The notes under the pieces: model-generated
The model's database searches: none
What the model was told of the DNA's origin: nothing
The model's input: the letters and a program-made list of their open reading frames with translations, nothing else
Origin: Rufibacter sp. XAAS-G3-1
Lineage (GTDB): Bacteria > Bacteroidota > Bacteroidia > Cytophagales > Hymenobacteraceae
Length of the DNA: 64,000 bases
Direction of reading: 5' to 3'
Assembly: GCF_013623775.1 (NCBI RefSeq)
Contig: NZ_JABFAM010000006.1
Span: forward strand, 310,001 to 374,000
Position numbers and translations under genes: made by a program
Part shown: one piece after another, positions 37,401 through 45,140 of the stretch
Layout of the letters: each line of letters starts with the position of its first letter
How positions within the stretch are numbered: position 1 is the first letter of the stretch

Positions 37401-38081
37401 ATTTTTCTCTGTTGCCGTCCATGTTCCCAGTTCGCTGGCCACAACACCGGCAACACCTACCGGATCCAGTAATTTTACCAAGTCCCAGTTCCCGAAGAGC
37501 TTTGCCGCCGTCATCGCGATGATCTGAGGGAAAATGGCTAATAGCAGGCTGGCAATATAACTTGTCATCACCTGGCGGCTAAGCGCTGCAAAGGTGAATT
37601 GTAGCGCTGTTGCTACAAAAGCATTCGGTAAGGCAATCAAGAAGTAGACACTCAGATAAGCCCATGGCCTGAACGGCAATAATTCCTCCTGCCCCATGCC
37701 TGGCAGGTAGAAGGAAAGCAGCACCCCTAACGGCAAAGAAAGAACCAGCAGTGCGTTCACCGCAAAGGCGGCCAGAAATCGTCCACCCAGGTAGTGAAGC
37801 TTCGTAACCGGGGTAGAGTAGGCAAGGGGATGCATACGCGTCTGCACGTCCCGTGCTGCTGCTTCGCCGGCTATGGCCGCGCCCATTACCAACCAGAGAA
37901 GGCCGCCAATGACCGTAATAGCCGTAATGTGGAAGGTATTGTTAGGGTATACTCCGTCGCCAGGGGTGGTGACCAGGTTCATCACAAGTGTAAATACGAG
38001 CAAAACTGCTAAATAGAGCCAGGTAGAAGTGCGGCCTACCAAATAGCCGAACTCAAAGCGAAAGATTGTCCAGAGCTTCAT
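34488..38081 (-). CDS. ABC transporter permease fused to M1 family aminopeptidase
   Basis: A 1197-residue protein. Residues 1-590 hold about twelve membrane segments in two ABC-2-like permease halves. The remaining part is an extracytoplasmic M1 peptidase: zinc site HEVAHQWW with the second Glu in VEGLAVYSG about 20 residues later. The usual GAMEN exopeptidase motif is replaced by GGGLSAEASL, so exopeptidase activity is uncertain. This fusion is known in Bacteroidota. Its start overlaps the ATPase gene by 4 bp (ATGA type), so the two act as one transporter. Substrate unknown. Confidence 0.9.
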   Translation of the reverse strand: MKLWTIFRFEFGYLVGRTSTWLYLAVLLVFTLVMNLVTTPGDGVYPNNTFHITAITVIGGLLWLVMGAAIAGEAAARDVQTRMHPLAYSTPVTKLHYLGGRFLAAFAVNALLVLSLPLGVLLSFYLPGMGQEELLPFRPWAYLSVYFLIALPNAFVATALQFTFAALSRQVMTSYIASLLLAIFPQIIAMTAAKLFGNWDLVKLLDPVGVAGVVASELGTWTATEKNTRLMALEGMFLWNRVLWGSVAVGLLWLTYLRFSFAHPDTTSWWSRFTWRPKVPAKNSAETEGVRATVLSVPQVQRSFGFATYFLQTLTIAWASFGKIARNPIGLTLVGAIALLSAVFGSKIMTQFGIPLLPTTQQVLDYLTTPVSNVNTPWVVIPLLIMYFIGELVWNERDAGLSDIADAAPVPEWVLLTGKFLGLALIIVAWMALLMTGGILMQLGLGYDKLELGLYLQALFGLQLVDYLLFALPALVVHVVVNQKYIGYLVVLLVFSFIAFPSTYQVEHSLLIFGADPGWWYTDMRGFGTTLGPWLWFKLYWIAWALLLAVAARLLWARGRKQSLKYRLQLAQRRFTRATTWVALIASGLILTLGSFIFYNTNVLNEYLTSSGIMERKAEYERRYGQYRNTPQPQLTATKLHVELYPNRQQVEIRAAYTLVNKDTVPIDSIHVGSISGIEPSAVTFNRPVASVLIDKELSHRIYALEKPLRPGDSLLVNFVVHYQQRGFRHSGTNALVVKNGTYFTNFDLLPAIGYQHYREINDAVLRKKHTLAARPAIPSLYDGEARKKPFSTDQNTFEAIVSTAKDEVAVAPGTLHQTWTEGDRRYFHYKTDAPIRGEYSFLSGNYAVQESKWNDVAINIYYHPNHAQNIDRMLRSVKASLAHFTEQFGPYPYKHFTLIERAGTGGGLSAEASLVDYGEQYSLMNPDDSPNGFDLPYYILAHEVAHQWWGGARLTPAYVEGAGMLVEGLAVYSGMQVLEKNYGDGHLRQYVSFLHSFYEMPRSLATASLLQANETFLYYRKGGLAMFALAKYIGKEKLNGALRRLLQKHPSGELPLPTTLNLYQELQQVTPDSLQYLLHDLFKKNTYWRLKTKQATAAQTNAGNWQVTLQVQAQKVVVDSTGNENEVPMNDWLEVGIYEKGKGFNQPLYLQMHRIRSGEQTIQVTVPRKPERGGIDPNHLMIDLRLEDNIVQLDGE

Positions 38082-39004
38082 GGCTGCGCCTCCCCCTCCT
38101 GTTGCATCACCTGCTTTTGGAAATATCCTGCCATGGTGGTGAAGTAGACATCTTCCAGATCAGGGGCCACCAGTTCAAAGCCGTTGCCGGGATTTTCTTC
38201 GCTGTAGATATGGACTACTGTTCGTCCGCTTAGCAGTTTGGTAGAGATGATCTTCTGCTCCCGCTCCAACGCTGGCAACACACTTTTCTCAACAATGCGG
38301 CGCCAGATCAATCCCTGCAATCCCTCCACTGCTCTTATAGGCTCAGCTTCCTGCAGTATTTGTCCTTTGTTGATAATAGCCATGTGGGTGCACAGCTCGC
38401 TTACATCTTCTACAATATGAGTAGACAGGATCACCACGCTGTTCTCGCCCAACTCGCTCAATAGGTTCAGAAAGCGCACCCGTTCTGCCGGGTCTAGCCC
38501 CGCCGTGGGCTCATCCACGATCATCAGCTTCGGGTTTCCCAACAGTGCCACCGCCACACCAAAACGCTGCTTCATACCCCCCGAGAAGCCGCCCAATTTC
38601 TGCCTGCGCTTGTCCCAAAGGTTGGTTTGTTTCAGTAAGGCTTCTACCACTTCTCTTCTGGAAGCCCGGTTGGTGATGCCTTTGAGCACCGCGAAGTAGT
38701 CTAGCAGATCTTCCGCTTTGGCATTGGGGTACACGCCGAACTCCTGCGGCAGGTAACCGAGCGTCTGGCGCACCTCCTCCTTCTGGCACAGCACATCTAT
38801 TCCGCCCAGGCGTATGCTGCCTTCATCGGGTTCCTGCAGCGTAGCCAGCGTGCGCATGAGGGTAGACTTTCCGGCACCGTTAGGGCCGAGCAAGCCGTAC
38901 ATACCCCGTGGAATTTCCAGCGATATATTGCTCAATGCCACCACTCCGTTGGCGTAGGTTTTGGAGACGTTTCTGATAGTCAAGCTTTGCTGGTGGATGT
39001 CCAT
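38078..39004 (-). CDS. ABC transporter ATP-binding protein
   Basis: A 308-residue ATPase: Walker A GPNGAGKST (about 39-47), Q-loop LPQEFGVYPNAKAEDLLDYF, signature FSGGMKQRFGVAVALL, Walker B LMIVDEP, switch LSTHIVED. It is translationally coupled (4-bp overlap) to the permease-aminopeptidase. It faces a LytS-type histidine kinase gene about 500 bp away on the other strand. Confidence 0.94.
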   Translation of the reverse strand: MDIHQQSLTIRNVSKTYANGVVALSNISLEIPRGMYGLLGPNGAGKSTLMRTLATLQEPDEGSIRLGGIDVLCQKEEVRQTLGYLPQEFGVYPNAKAEDLLDYFAVLKGITNRASRREVVEALLKQTNLWDKRRQKLGGFSGGMKQRFGVAVALLGNPKLMIVDEPTAGLDPAERVRFLNLLSELGENSVVILSTHIVEDVSELCTHMAIINKGQILQEAEPIRAVEGLQGLIWRRIVEKSVLPALEREQKIISTKLLSGRTVVHIYSEENPGNGFELVAPDLEDVYFTTMAGYFQKQVMQQEGEAQP

Positions 39005-39501
39005 AATTTCTATTCTGGTTCGGTGGAATTTCTATTTAGATCTGCTGAAAATTGTACTTTCCCGTTTTTGGGCTGTTTTGGCCAAAACAGCCCAAAAACG
39101 GAAGCCCCTGTAAGCTCAAAAGTGGTGAGAAATGAAGAGGAAAATGCACCTGTTTAGCAATTGGAATTCTTACAAGCAGCTGAAGTGATCAATTCATATC
39201 ACTTGTTGTCAAAGCATCATCTTATAAGGTAGCGTTTGGCGTTTTTGGCCTGTTTTCTGAAAAGTAGGCCAAAAACGCCTTTACTAAGCCCCTTTTTTCC
39301 TGCTCTTTCGTTTTCATCATAAAAGAACCGTTACCAGAACAAAAGGCGAAAAACGATATGCTACCGCTGAAAAGGAATCGACGAGTGGTGGGGTTGCTGC
39401 CTCCAAAGGGCTGGCAGACGCTAACTGGTCTTTCATAGATTGGGGAAAGGCGCTGGTCGAGAAGGTGGGGAAGGAAGGGCAGGAAAAAATACCTTTGCTC
39501 T
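39005..39501. other. Divergent intergenic region with two palindromes
   Basis: p palindromes at 39058-39103 (CCCGTTTTTGGGCTGTTTTGG and complement, nearly perfect) and 39236-39277 (GCGTTTTTGGCCTG...CAGGCC-type). Otherwise no gene is seen. Promoters for the ABC pair and the kinase should lie here, but no clear TAnnTTTG was fixed. Confidence 0.5.
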
Positions 39502-40542
39502 ATGAACCGAGTCAAAACAATCTTCCGGCTGAGTCACCTCTTCGTCTGGCTGCTATTCACCTTGTTGGTGGGTGTGCAATTGCGGACGGAAGGCCATGCC
39601 TACTGGTTACCTGTTACCACGGGGTTCGTTTTGACGTGTTTGCATGTTTTTTACGGCCACTTCTATCTCCTGACCCGGTACTTAGGTAAAAAGAGAAAGC
39701 GTGCTTATTTCCTCAAACTGGCCGTAATCCTGTTGACCGGCCCTCTCCCCTTTTTGTTTTTCCACCCGAAAGGGTTGGAGAACTGGCCGCTTTCCAATGA
39801 TTACTATGTCATGACGCTTTTCACGGCTGTACCTCTCTTTCTCTTTCTCAGCTGGCTAGCCCGGGTAACCGAGAATCTGGTGCTCAACACCATTAGGAAA
39901 GAGCAGCTGGAGAAACAGGCTGTGGAGGCGGAGTTGTATTACCTGAAGTCACAGATCAATCCACATTTTCTGTTTAATACCCTCAACAACATTCACACGT
40001 TGGTCTACAAGCAGGCCCCGGCCGCTCCGGAAGCCGTATTGCGCCTAGCATCTCTCATGCGCTACATGATCTATGAGTCCAATGCCCGCACGGTGCCCCT
40101 TTCAAGGGAGATGAATTACCTGCAGGATTATGTGGGTTTGCAACAGCTTCGGTACAAAAATGCCCCGGTGGTAGATCTTGCCATAGAAGGAGACACAGAT
40201 TCCTGCCACATCGCGCCGCTGCTCTTTATCCACCTGCTGGAGAATGCCTACAAACACAGCCCGGCCCGGCTGGAGCCAGGTGCAATCAAGGTGAGGGTGG
40301 AGATCACCGAAAACACCCTTACCTTCAGCATCCGGAATCCGGTTAATACAAGTCCAGGTAATACTCTGGAGGAGCCCGGTGGCATTGGGTTACCCAATGT
40401 CCGGAAAAGGCTGGCGTTGTTGTACCCAGGCCAACATCAGCTAGCGATCAACACCACGGTTGACCTATTTACCGTTACGTTAAAAATCAGTGGACTTCAC
40501 CTACAGGCGCATGAAAGAGAAACTCACCTGCTATATCATTGA
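39502..40542 (+). CDS. LytS-type sensor histidine kinase
   Basis: A 346-residue kinase. The N-terminal 125 residues contain four membrane helices. Then comes the His_kinase domain with YYLKSQINPHFLFNTLNNIH (His in NPHFLFN, about residue 155), followed by an HATPase_c domain with LLENAYKHSP (N box) and GGIGLPNVRKRL (G box). It probably senses an unknown signal in the membrane and phosphorylates the LytTR regulator encoded just downstream, with which it overlaps by 32 bp. Confidence 0.93.
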   Translation: MNRVKTIFRLSHLFVWLLFTLLVGVQLRTEGHAYWLPVTTGFVLTCLHVFYGHFYLLTRYLGKKRKRAYFLKLAVILLTGPLPFLFFHPKGLENWPLSNDYYVMTLFTAVPLFLFLSWLARVTENLVLNTIRKEQLEKQAVEAELYYLKSQINPHFLFNTLNNIHTLVYKQAPAAPEAVLRLASLMRYMIYESNARTVPLSREMNYLQDYVGLQQLRYKNAPVVDLAIEGDTDSCHIAPLLFIHLLENAYKHSPARLEPGAIKVRVEITENTLTFSIRNPVNTSPGNTLEEPGGIGLPNVRKRLALLYPGQHQLAINTTVDLFTVTLKISGLHLQAHERETHLLYH

Positions 40543-41239
40543 TGATGAGCCGCTAGCCCAGGAAATACTGGAAGAGTACGTAGCAAAAGTGCCCTTCCTG
40601 GAGCTGAAAGGCACGTTTACAAGCCCCCTGGAAGCGGCCGCCCAACTGGAAGAAGACAAGCCCGACCTGCTTTTCCTGGACATCAACATGCCAGATTTGG
40701 ACGGGCTCAGCTTCATCCCGATGCTGAACCCCAAGCCCCTGATCATTCTGACCACCGCCCATGACCAGTACGCTTTGAAAGCCTTCGAGCTGGAAGTAAA
40801 AGACTACCTGATGAAGCCCTTTTCCTTTGAACGGTTCTACAAAGCAGTACTGCGCCTGTACCAGGAACAAAGCCCCAAACCGCAACCGGTAAAAAAGGAA
40901 GTTATCACAGAACCTAAACAGGAGCAGGACTATATTTTCCTGAAGGTGGGGCATCGCATCCAGAAAATCGCCACCCGCGACATCCTTTTAGTGGAAGGCA
41001 TGAAAGACTACCTGCGGATTCATACCACCAAAGAAAAGATCATGACGTTGCTGAGCTTCTCGAAATTGGAAGAGCTTCTGCCCACCCAGGATTTTGCCCG
41101 CGTGCACCGTTCCTTCATGGTAGCTCTTGACAAGATAGACCATATAGAAAAGAACAGGATCAGCATCGCAGATCAGATCATCCCCATCAGCGATACGTAT
41201 AGTGATGGCTTTTACAAAAAATTAAGAGGGTTGATATAA
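40511..41239 (+). CDS. LytTR family response regulator
   Basis: A 242-residue regulator from the ATG at 40511; a GTG at 40490 also opens the frame but would add foreign residues before CYIIDDEPLAQ. Receiver domain: DDE acidic pocket at the start, phosphorylated Asp in LLFLDINMPD, Thr in ILTTAHDQ, Lys in YLMKPF. The C-terminal 100 residues are a LytTR DNA-binding domain (FLKVGHRIQKIATRDILLVEG, RVHRSFMVAL). Partner of the LytS-type kinase. Targets unknown; the divergent ABC-aminopeptidase genes are candidates. Confidence 0.94.
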   Translation: MKEKLTCYIIDDEPLAQEILEEYVAKVPFLELKGTFTSPLEAAAQLEEDKPDLLFLDINMPDLDGLSFIPMLNPKPLIILTTAHDQYALKAFELEVKDYLMKPFSFERFYKAVLRLYQEQSPKPQPVKKEVITEPKQEQDYIFLKVGHRIQKIATRDILLVEGMKDYLRIHTTKEKIMTLLSFSKLEELLPTQDFARVHRSFMVALDKIDHIEKNRISIADQIIPISDTYSDGFYKKLRGLI

Positions 41240-41327
41240 ATACAACCTAGATGTGGCGCTCCAGAACCTCTTCATCCAGGGTTAAAAGCTCTGCCAAAGG
41301 CCACTAAATCATTGTTGATAACGTTCG

Positions 41328-41444
41328 ATGAAATCAAATGTGTTGGTGCTGGACGGCTTGGTGAAAGTATTCCGTCAGGACGAGGCGGGCGAAGAGTTCC
41401 TGATGTATTACTGTACTCCCCTGACCGTTGCCCTACTTTTGTAG
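41328..41444 (+). pseudogene. Remnant of a Crp/Fnr family regulator
   Basis: A 38-codon frame reads NVLVLDGLVKVFRQDEAGEE and then FLMYY, the strand-loop-strand of the cyclic-nucleotide-binding-like domain that opens Crp/Fnr regulators. The coding match stops after that; the start, the helix-turn-helix and everything else are absent. Regulators of this type normally precede the MBL/TauE/YeeE sulfur genes found just downstream. About 50 bases before it resemble the T repeat (about 41275-41330), so a repeat may sit at the left breakpoint. Confidence 0.62.
41434..41441 (+). promoter_or_regulatory. Candidate -7 element before the TauE remnant
   Basis: TACTTTTG matches TAnnTTTG and lies 28 bases before the ATG at 41469. 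It falls in the end of the Crp/Fnr remnant. Confidence 0.4.
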
Positions 41445-41468
41445 TGTTCCTTCAGCACTAGCTACAAA

Positions 41469-41708
41469 ATGGAAATACTAGGATACATAGCGGCTTTGGT
41501 GATTGGCCTGTCATTGGGGTTGATTGGCGGGGGCGGCTCTATCTTGACTGTACCGGCGCTGGTGTACCTGTTGGGGCTGAATCCGGTCATCTCTACCGCC
41601 TATTCGCTCTTTATTGTAGGCCTTTCCACTCTGGTGGGCAGTTACCGCTTTTACAAGCAGGGTCTGGTGATGGGCGTGTACATCATCGCCAAAGAACTTT
41701 TCTTATGA
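41469..41708 (+). pseudogene. TauE/SafE (TSUP) sulfur exporter, internally deleted
   Basis: A 79-codon frame. The first 67 codons are the normal N terminus of a TSUP permease (IGLSLGLIGGGGSILTVPAL, then NPVISTAYSLFIVGLSTLVG, SYRFYKQG). It then jumps in frame to LVMGVYIIAKELFL, which looks like the last transmembrane end of the same family. About 180 residues are missing compared with full-length relatives of about 260. A short membrane peptide could be made, but transport is unlikely. Confidence 0.72.
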
Positions 41709-41731
41709 TTTTTGGCAGGTTCTGGCCTTTT

Positions 41732-41775
41732 GTAACCAAAGTCACTGAACAGGCATTTCTTACTTTGTACTTTTG
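41732..41775 (+). promoter_or_regulatory. Crp/Fnr-like operator and promoter of the MBL-rhodanese gene
   Basis: GTAAC-CAAA-GTCAC at 41732-41745 is an inverted repeat of Crp/Fnr form, followed by TGAACAGG and a TACTTTTG -7 element at 41768-41775. The -33 TTG is absent. The centre-to-element spacing equals that of the second site at 43291, giving a position near -41, typical of class II activation. Confidence 0.6.
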
Positions 41776-41808
41776 AAAAGCAGATTCATCTATTTAAAAA
41801 ATAGCACC

Positions 41809-43221
41809 ATGTTAGTAGAACAAATATATACCGGTTGCCTGGCCCAGGGCGCGTACTATGTAGAAAGCAAAGGCGAAGCAGCCATCGTTGACCCGCTCCG
41901 CGAAGTCCAGCCCTACCTGACCAAGGCTGAAAACCGCGGCGCGAAAATCAAGTATGTGCTGGAAACCCACTTCCACGCCGACTTCGTGAGCGGGCACGTG
42001 GATTTGGCCCAGGCAAGCGGCGCGCAAATTGTGTTCGGCCCTAACGCCGAGACCGCCTATGACGCCTACATTGCCCATGACGGCGAGGAGCTGCAAGTGG
42101 GCGGCGTGACCATCAAAGTACTGCACACGCCCGGCCACACTCTGGAGTCTACCACGTATTTGCTGCGCGACGAGAACGGCAAAGACTACGCCCTGTTCTC
42201 TGGTGATACCTTGTTTATCGGGGATGTAGGTCGGCCTGACCTGGCGGCAAAATCTGAGCTCACCCAGGAGCAACTGGCGGGTCACCTGTATGATTCACTG
42301 CGGACTAAAATCATGCCGCTGGCCGATAACGTGCTGGTGTACCCCGCGCACGGAGCTGGTTCCGCTTGCGGGAAGAACATGAGCAAAGAAACCTTCGACA
42401 CGCTGGGCCACCAGAAGGAAACGAACTACGCCCTGCGCGCCGACATGACCAAAGAGGAGTTCATCAAAGAAGTGACCCACGGCCTCGCCCCGCCGCCCAG
42501 CTACTTTCCGTTGAACGTGCAGATGAACAAGCAAGGTTACGACAACATAGCCGATGTGCTGGAAAAAGGCTTGCAGGCCTTGGACCCAGCGGCCTTTGAA
42601 GCGGCCGCGAACGAAACGGGTGCCCTGTTGCTGGACACCAGAAAGCCCGAGGACTTCGCCAGGGGCTTCATCCCCAACGCCATCAACATTGGGATAGACG
42701 GGAACTTCGCGCCCTGGGTGGGCACGCTTATCCCCGACATAAAACAGCAGATTTTGTTGGTGACCGATGAAGGCCGCGAAGAGGAAGTGGTGACCCGCCT
42801 GGCCCGCGTGGGCTATGATTACACCATCGGGTACCTCAAAGGCGGCTTTGCGGCCTGGCAGAACGCGGGCAAAGAGACGGATTCCATTCCCTCCATCTCC
42901 CCTGCTGAGTTTGAGCAGCGCTACCTGAAAGACAGCAACCTGAAGGTGGTAGATGTACGCAAGCCCAGCGAGTACCAGGCTGAGCACGTGGAAACCGCCA
43001 GCAACGCCCCCCTGGATTACCTCAACGACTATCTCTCTGAAATCCCGAAAGACCAGGAAGTGTACCTGCACTGCGCCGGTGGCTACCGCTCCATGATAGC
43101 CGCCTCTATCCTGAAAGCCAGAGGTTTTGACAGACTGGTGAACGTGCAGGAGGGATTCAAAGGCATCTCGGGCACCAGCATTCCCAGAACCGCCTTCGTG
43201 TGCCCTTCTACCTTGAAGTAA
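41809..43221 (+). CDS. MBL-fold persulfide dioxygenase-like protein with two rhodanese domains
   Basis: A 470-residue protein from the ATG at 41809 (a TTG 36 bases upstream lies in the promoter). Residues 1-240 are an ETHE1-like metallo-beta-lactamase domain: THFHADFVSGH, HTPGHTLEST, FSGDTLFIGDVGRPDL and YPAHGAGSACG. Two rhodanese domains follow. The first (about 260-360) has no catalytic Cys in its loop (LLVTDEGREEEV), the second (about 370-465) has HCAGGYRS with Cys. Such proteins oxidise or relay persulfide sulfur. It lies in a sulfur cluster with YeeE/YedE genes. Confidence 0.92.
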   Translation: MLVEQIYTGCLAQGAYYVESKGEAAIVDPLREVQPYLTKAENRGAKIKYVLETHFHADFVSGHVDLAQASGAQIVFGPNAETAYDAYIAHDGEELQVGGVTIKVLHTPGHTLESTTYLLRDENGKDYALFSGDTLFIGDVGRPDLAAKSELTQEQLAGHLYDSLRTKIMPLADNVLVYPAHGAGSACGKNMSKETFDTLGHQKETNYALRADMTKEEFIKEVTHGLAPPPSYFPLNVQMNKQGYDNIADVLEKGLQALDPAAFEAAANETGALLLDTRKPEDFARGFIPNAINIGIDGNFAPWVGTLIPDIKQQILLVTDEGREEEVVTRLARVGYDYTIGYLKGGFAAWQNAGKETDSIPSISPAEFEQRYLKDSNLKVVDVRKPSEYQAEHVETASNAPLDYLNDYLSEIPKDQEVYLHCAGGYRSMIAASILKARGFDRLVNVQEGFKGISGTSIPRTAFVCPSTLK

Positions 43222-43290
43222 AATGAGCCAGCAACCAGACGCATCATCAACCGCCTGCGTGCTGGCTAAATCCTCCTTCTTTTTGCCTCG

Positions 43291-43334
43291 GTGACAAAAG
43301 TCACTGAACAGGACTTCCGTACCCCTTACCTTTG
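43291..43334 (+). promoter_or_regulatory. Crp/Fnr-like operator and promoter before the YeeE genes
   Basis: GTGAC-AAAA-GTCAC at 43291-43304 is a perfect inverted repeat, followed by TGAACAGG and TACCTTTG at 43327-43334. Block and spacing match the site at 41732. The next start codon is 486 bases away because repeats fill the leader. Confidence 0.6.
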
Positions 43335-43394
43335 CAGAAAAGAACTGAAAACCAGACGAAGAACGCCTGGAGTGGGGAAATATAGGTTCACCCG

Positions 43395-43700
43395 TTTTAG
43401 AGACGTTTTACAGAAAACAGGCCGAAAACGGAAAGTGCATACTACTTTTAGGCTAATTCGCAGAAAACAGTTCAGAAACGGAAACCATCCGCAGGAAGAA
43501 GTTAAGCAACGAAGCTAGCTCGTAGGAACCTGAACAGAAGAAGACTACATGCTATGCTTCTGCTCTTTCGGACTTCCAATCCGAAAGCTTGCGGTTGGGG
43601 ATTTCTAATCCCCGTGCTCCTGCAGAAAGGACAAAGGGGATTGGAAATCCCCAGCAGAGTGGTTCGGGATTGGAAATCCCGAACAGCAGCTTGAATTGAT
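43395..43700. repeat. Cluster of palindromes in the leader of the YeeE genes
   Basis: Two p palindromes (about 43400-43438 and 43446-43480) are followed by four short hairpins of a different type: CGGACTTCCAATCCG (about 43568-43582), GGGGATTTCTAATCCCC (43598-43614), GGGGATTGGAAATCCCC (about 43635-43651) and CGGGATTGGAAATCCCG (about 43667-43683). No gene is seen from 43222 to 43820. Confidence 0.7.
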
Positions 43701-43820
43701 TGTAAGATTAGCTTGGAAGGTATAATAGCATATAACCTTAAAGGTGGCGTAGGTGCCTAGCCTAGATAGCCAAAATATAAAACACCAGAAGCGGTAAGGA
43801 TTCTTAGAAAAGATTAAAAT

Positions 43821-44378
43821 ATGTTAGAAACACTCAGTCAGCCTTGGCCGTGGTACGTGTCTGGGGCGGTGCTTGCCTTGATTATGGTGCTGATGCTCTT
43901 CTTCGGGAAATTGTTTGGGTTCTCCTCCAACTTTAGGGTGATTTGTGCGGCCTGCGGGGCTGGTACCCGCGTGCCGTTCTTCGACTTCAACTGGAAAAGC
44001 CAGCTTTGGAATGTCCTGTTTCTGGTGGGTGCCATCTTGGGCGGTTGGATCTCGACTACCTTTCTGTCTAATGGGGAGGCGGTGCAGATCTCCCAGGCTA
44101 CTATCCGGGATATTCAGGAATTGGGCTTCTCCGCACCGAAGGGTTTGCAGCCCGAGGAGCTGTTCGGGACGGAGGCGCTTTTCAGTTTGAAGACCATTGC
44201 GCTCTTGTTGGGCGGCGGTTTTATGATCGGGTTCGGGTCTAGGTACGCGGGCGGCTGTACGTCGGGGCACGCCATCAGCGGCTTGTCTAACCTGCAGTGG
44301 CCGTCTCTGGTAGCCGTGGTTGGCTTTTTCATTGGGGGGCTCATCATGACGTTCCTGCTGTACCCGCTTATTTTCTAG
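43821..44378 (+). CDS. YeeE/YedE family (thiosulfate transport-like) membrane protein, first half
   Basis: A 185-residue protein with four or five membrane segments. It has the family's cysteine/glycine motif GFGSRYAGGCTSGHAISGLS near residues 132-151 and an earlier VICAACGAG. YeeE of E. coli brings thiosulfate into the cell as one polypeptide; Bacteroidota commonly split it into two genes, this being the N-terminal type. The second half lies 30 bp downstream. Confidence 0.88.
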   Translation: MLETLSQPWPWYVSGAVLALIMVLMLFFGKLFGFSSNFRVICAACGAGTRVPFFDFNWKSQLWNVLFLVGAILGGWISTTFLSNGEAVQISQATIRDIQELGFSAPKGLQPEELFGTEALFSLKTIALLLGGGFMIGFGSRYAGGCTSGHAISGLSNLQWPSLVAVVGFFIGGLIMTFLLYPLIF

Positions 44379-44408
44379 ACCCCAGTTTTTACGTAAAGAC
44401 AAAGAATT

Positions 44409-44822
44409 GTGAAAGGATTGAAATTTATAGTGACGGGGATTCTCTTCGGGATTGTGATGAGCAAGAGTGAGGCTATCTCGTGGTACCGCATCCAGGAGAT
44501 GTTCAGGTTCCAGTCGTTCCACATGTACGGCATCATCGGCACGGCCGTGGTGTTGGGCGTTATCTCGGTGTACCTCATCAAGAAATTTAAGATGCGCGAC
44601 TACCAAGGCAATCCCATCATCTTCACGCCCAAGGAAAAGTCTGTTCCCCGGTATTTATTTGGGGGCATCATCTTCGGGTTGGGCTGGGCGCTGGTAGGTT
44701 CCTGCCCGGGGCCGCTGTTCGTGAACCTGGGGCACGCGTACTGGCCTATCTTGCTGGCTATCTTCGGGGGCTTGTTGGGAACCTATTTCTATGGTGTTCT
44801 AAGAGACCGATTGCCTCACTAA
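44409..44822 (+). CDS. YeeE/YedE family membrane protein, second half
   Basis: A 137-residue protein with GTG start at 44409; the next in-frame ATG would remove the first helix (KFIVTGILFGIVMSKSEAISW). The C-terminal half has the family motif FGLGWALVGSCPGPLFVNLG near residues 94-113, with the conserved Cys. It likely pairs with the protein encoded 30 bp upstream to make a sulfur-compound channel. Confidence 0.87.
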   Translation: MKGLKFIVTGILFGIVMSKSEAISWYRIQEMFRFQSFHMYGIIGTAVVLGVISVYLIKKFKMRDYQGNPIIFTPKEKSVPRYLFGGIIFGLGWALVGSCPGPLFVNLGHAYWPILLAIFGGLLGTYFYGVLRDRLPH

Positions 44823-44824
44823 AC

Positions 44825-44876
44825 GCATTCCCGTTTTTGGCCTGTTTCCTTAGAATAAGGTCGAAAACGGGAATGC
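44825..44876. terminator. Palindrome after the YeeE pair, likely terminator
   Basis: GCATTCCCGTTTT pairs with AAAACGGGAATGC around a p-family core. It lies directly after the second YeeE stop codon. Confidence 0.65.
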
Positions 44877-44900
44877 GGAAAAGTAAACAATGAACTATAC

Positions 44901-44916
44901 GACCGATTAACCGGTC
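44901..44916. promoter_or_regulatory. TetR-like palindromic site
   Basis: GACCGATTAACCGGTC is self-complementary at 14 of 16 positions. It has the ACCG/CGGT look of TetR-family operators and lies 15 bases before a short ORF. No TetR gene is seen nearby. Confidence 0.35.
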
Positions 44917-44930
44917 TATTTAACTGCACT

Positions 44931-45008
44931 ATGAAGAGTTACCTGCTTTTAGGAATCAGCGTTTTGCTTCTGCTGTTCACCCTGCTCAACTCTCCCCTGA
45001 TTTCTTGA
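44931..45008 (+). CDS. Possible short membrane peptide
   Basis: A 25-codon frame reading MKSYLLLGISVLLLLFTLLN and five more residues. It looks like a signal peptide or single membrane helix. It could be a real small peptide or the broken front of a lost secreted protein. It sits in the gap between the YeeE pair and the thioredoxin gene. Confidence 0.3.
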   Translation: MKSYLLLGISVLLLLFTLLNSPLIS

Positions 45009-45140
45009 AATGATATCATGGCGGAATTTTTCCTAACGGGTATTCACTGCCTGACAGGATGCCGCTTCGCATTTACTTGCTATAATCAAAAGGAAGCGTT
45101 TTCAGCCTGTTTGCAGGGAAACGCCTTAAAAACGATATAG

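Noticed and set aside
34488-38081. ABC permease-aminopeptidase fusion as a novelty or assembly artefact
   Set aside because: The fusion is a known Bacteroidota architecture and the frame is continuous; only the altered GAMEN position is odd.
45018-45140. 40-codon ORF before the TlpA gene
   Set aside because: It runs through a p palindrome and is probably chance.
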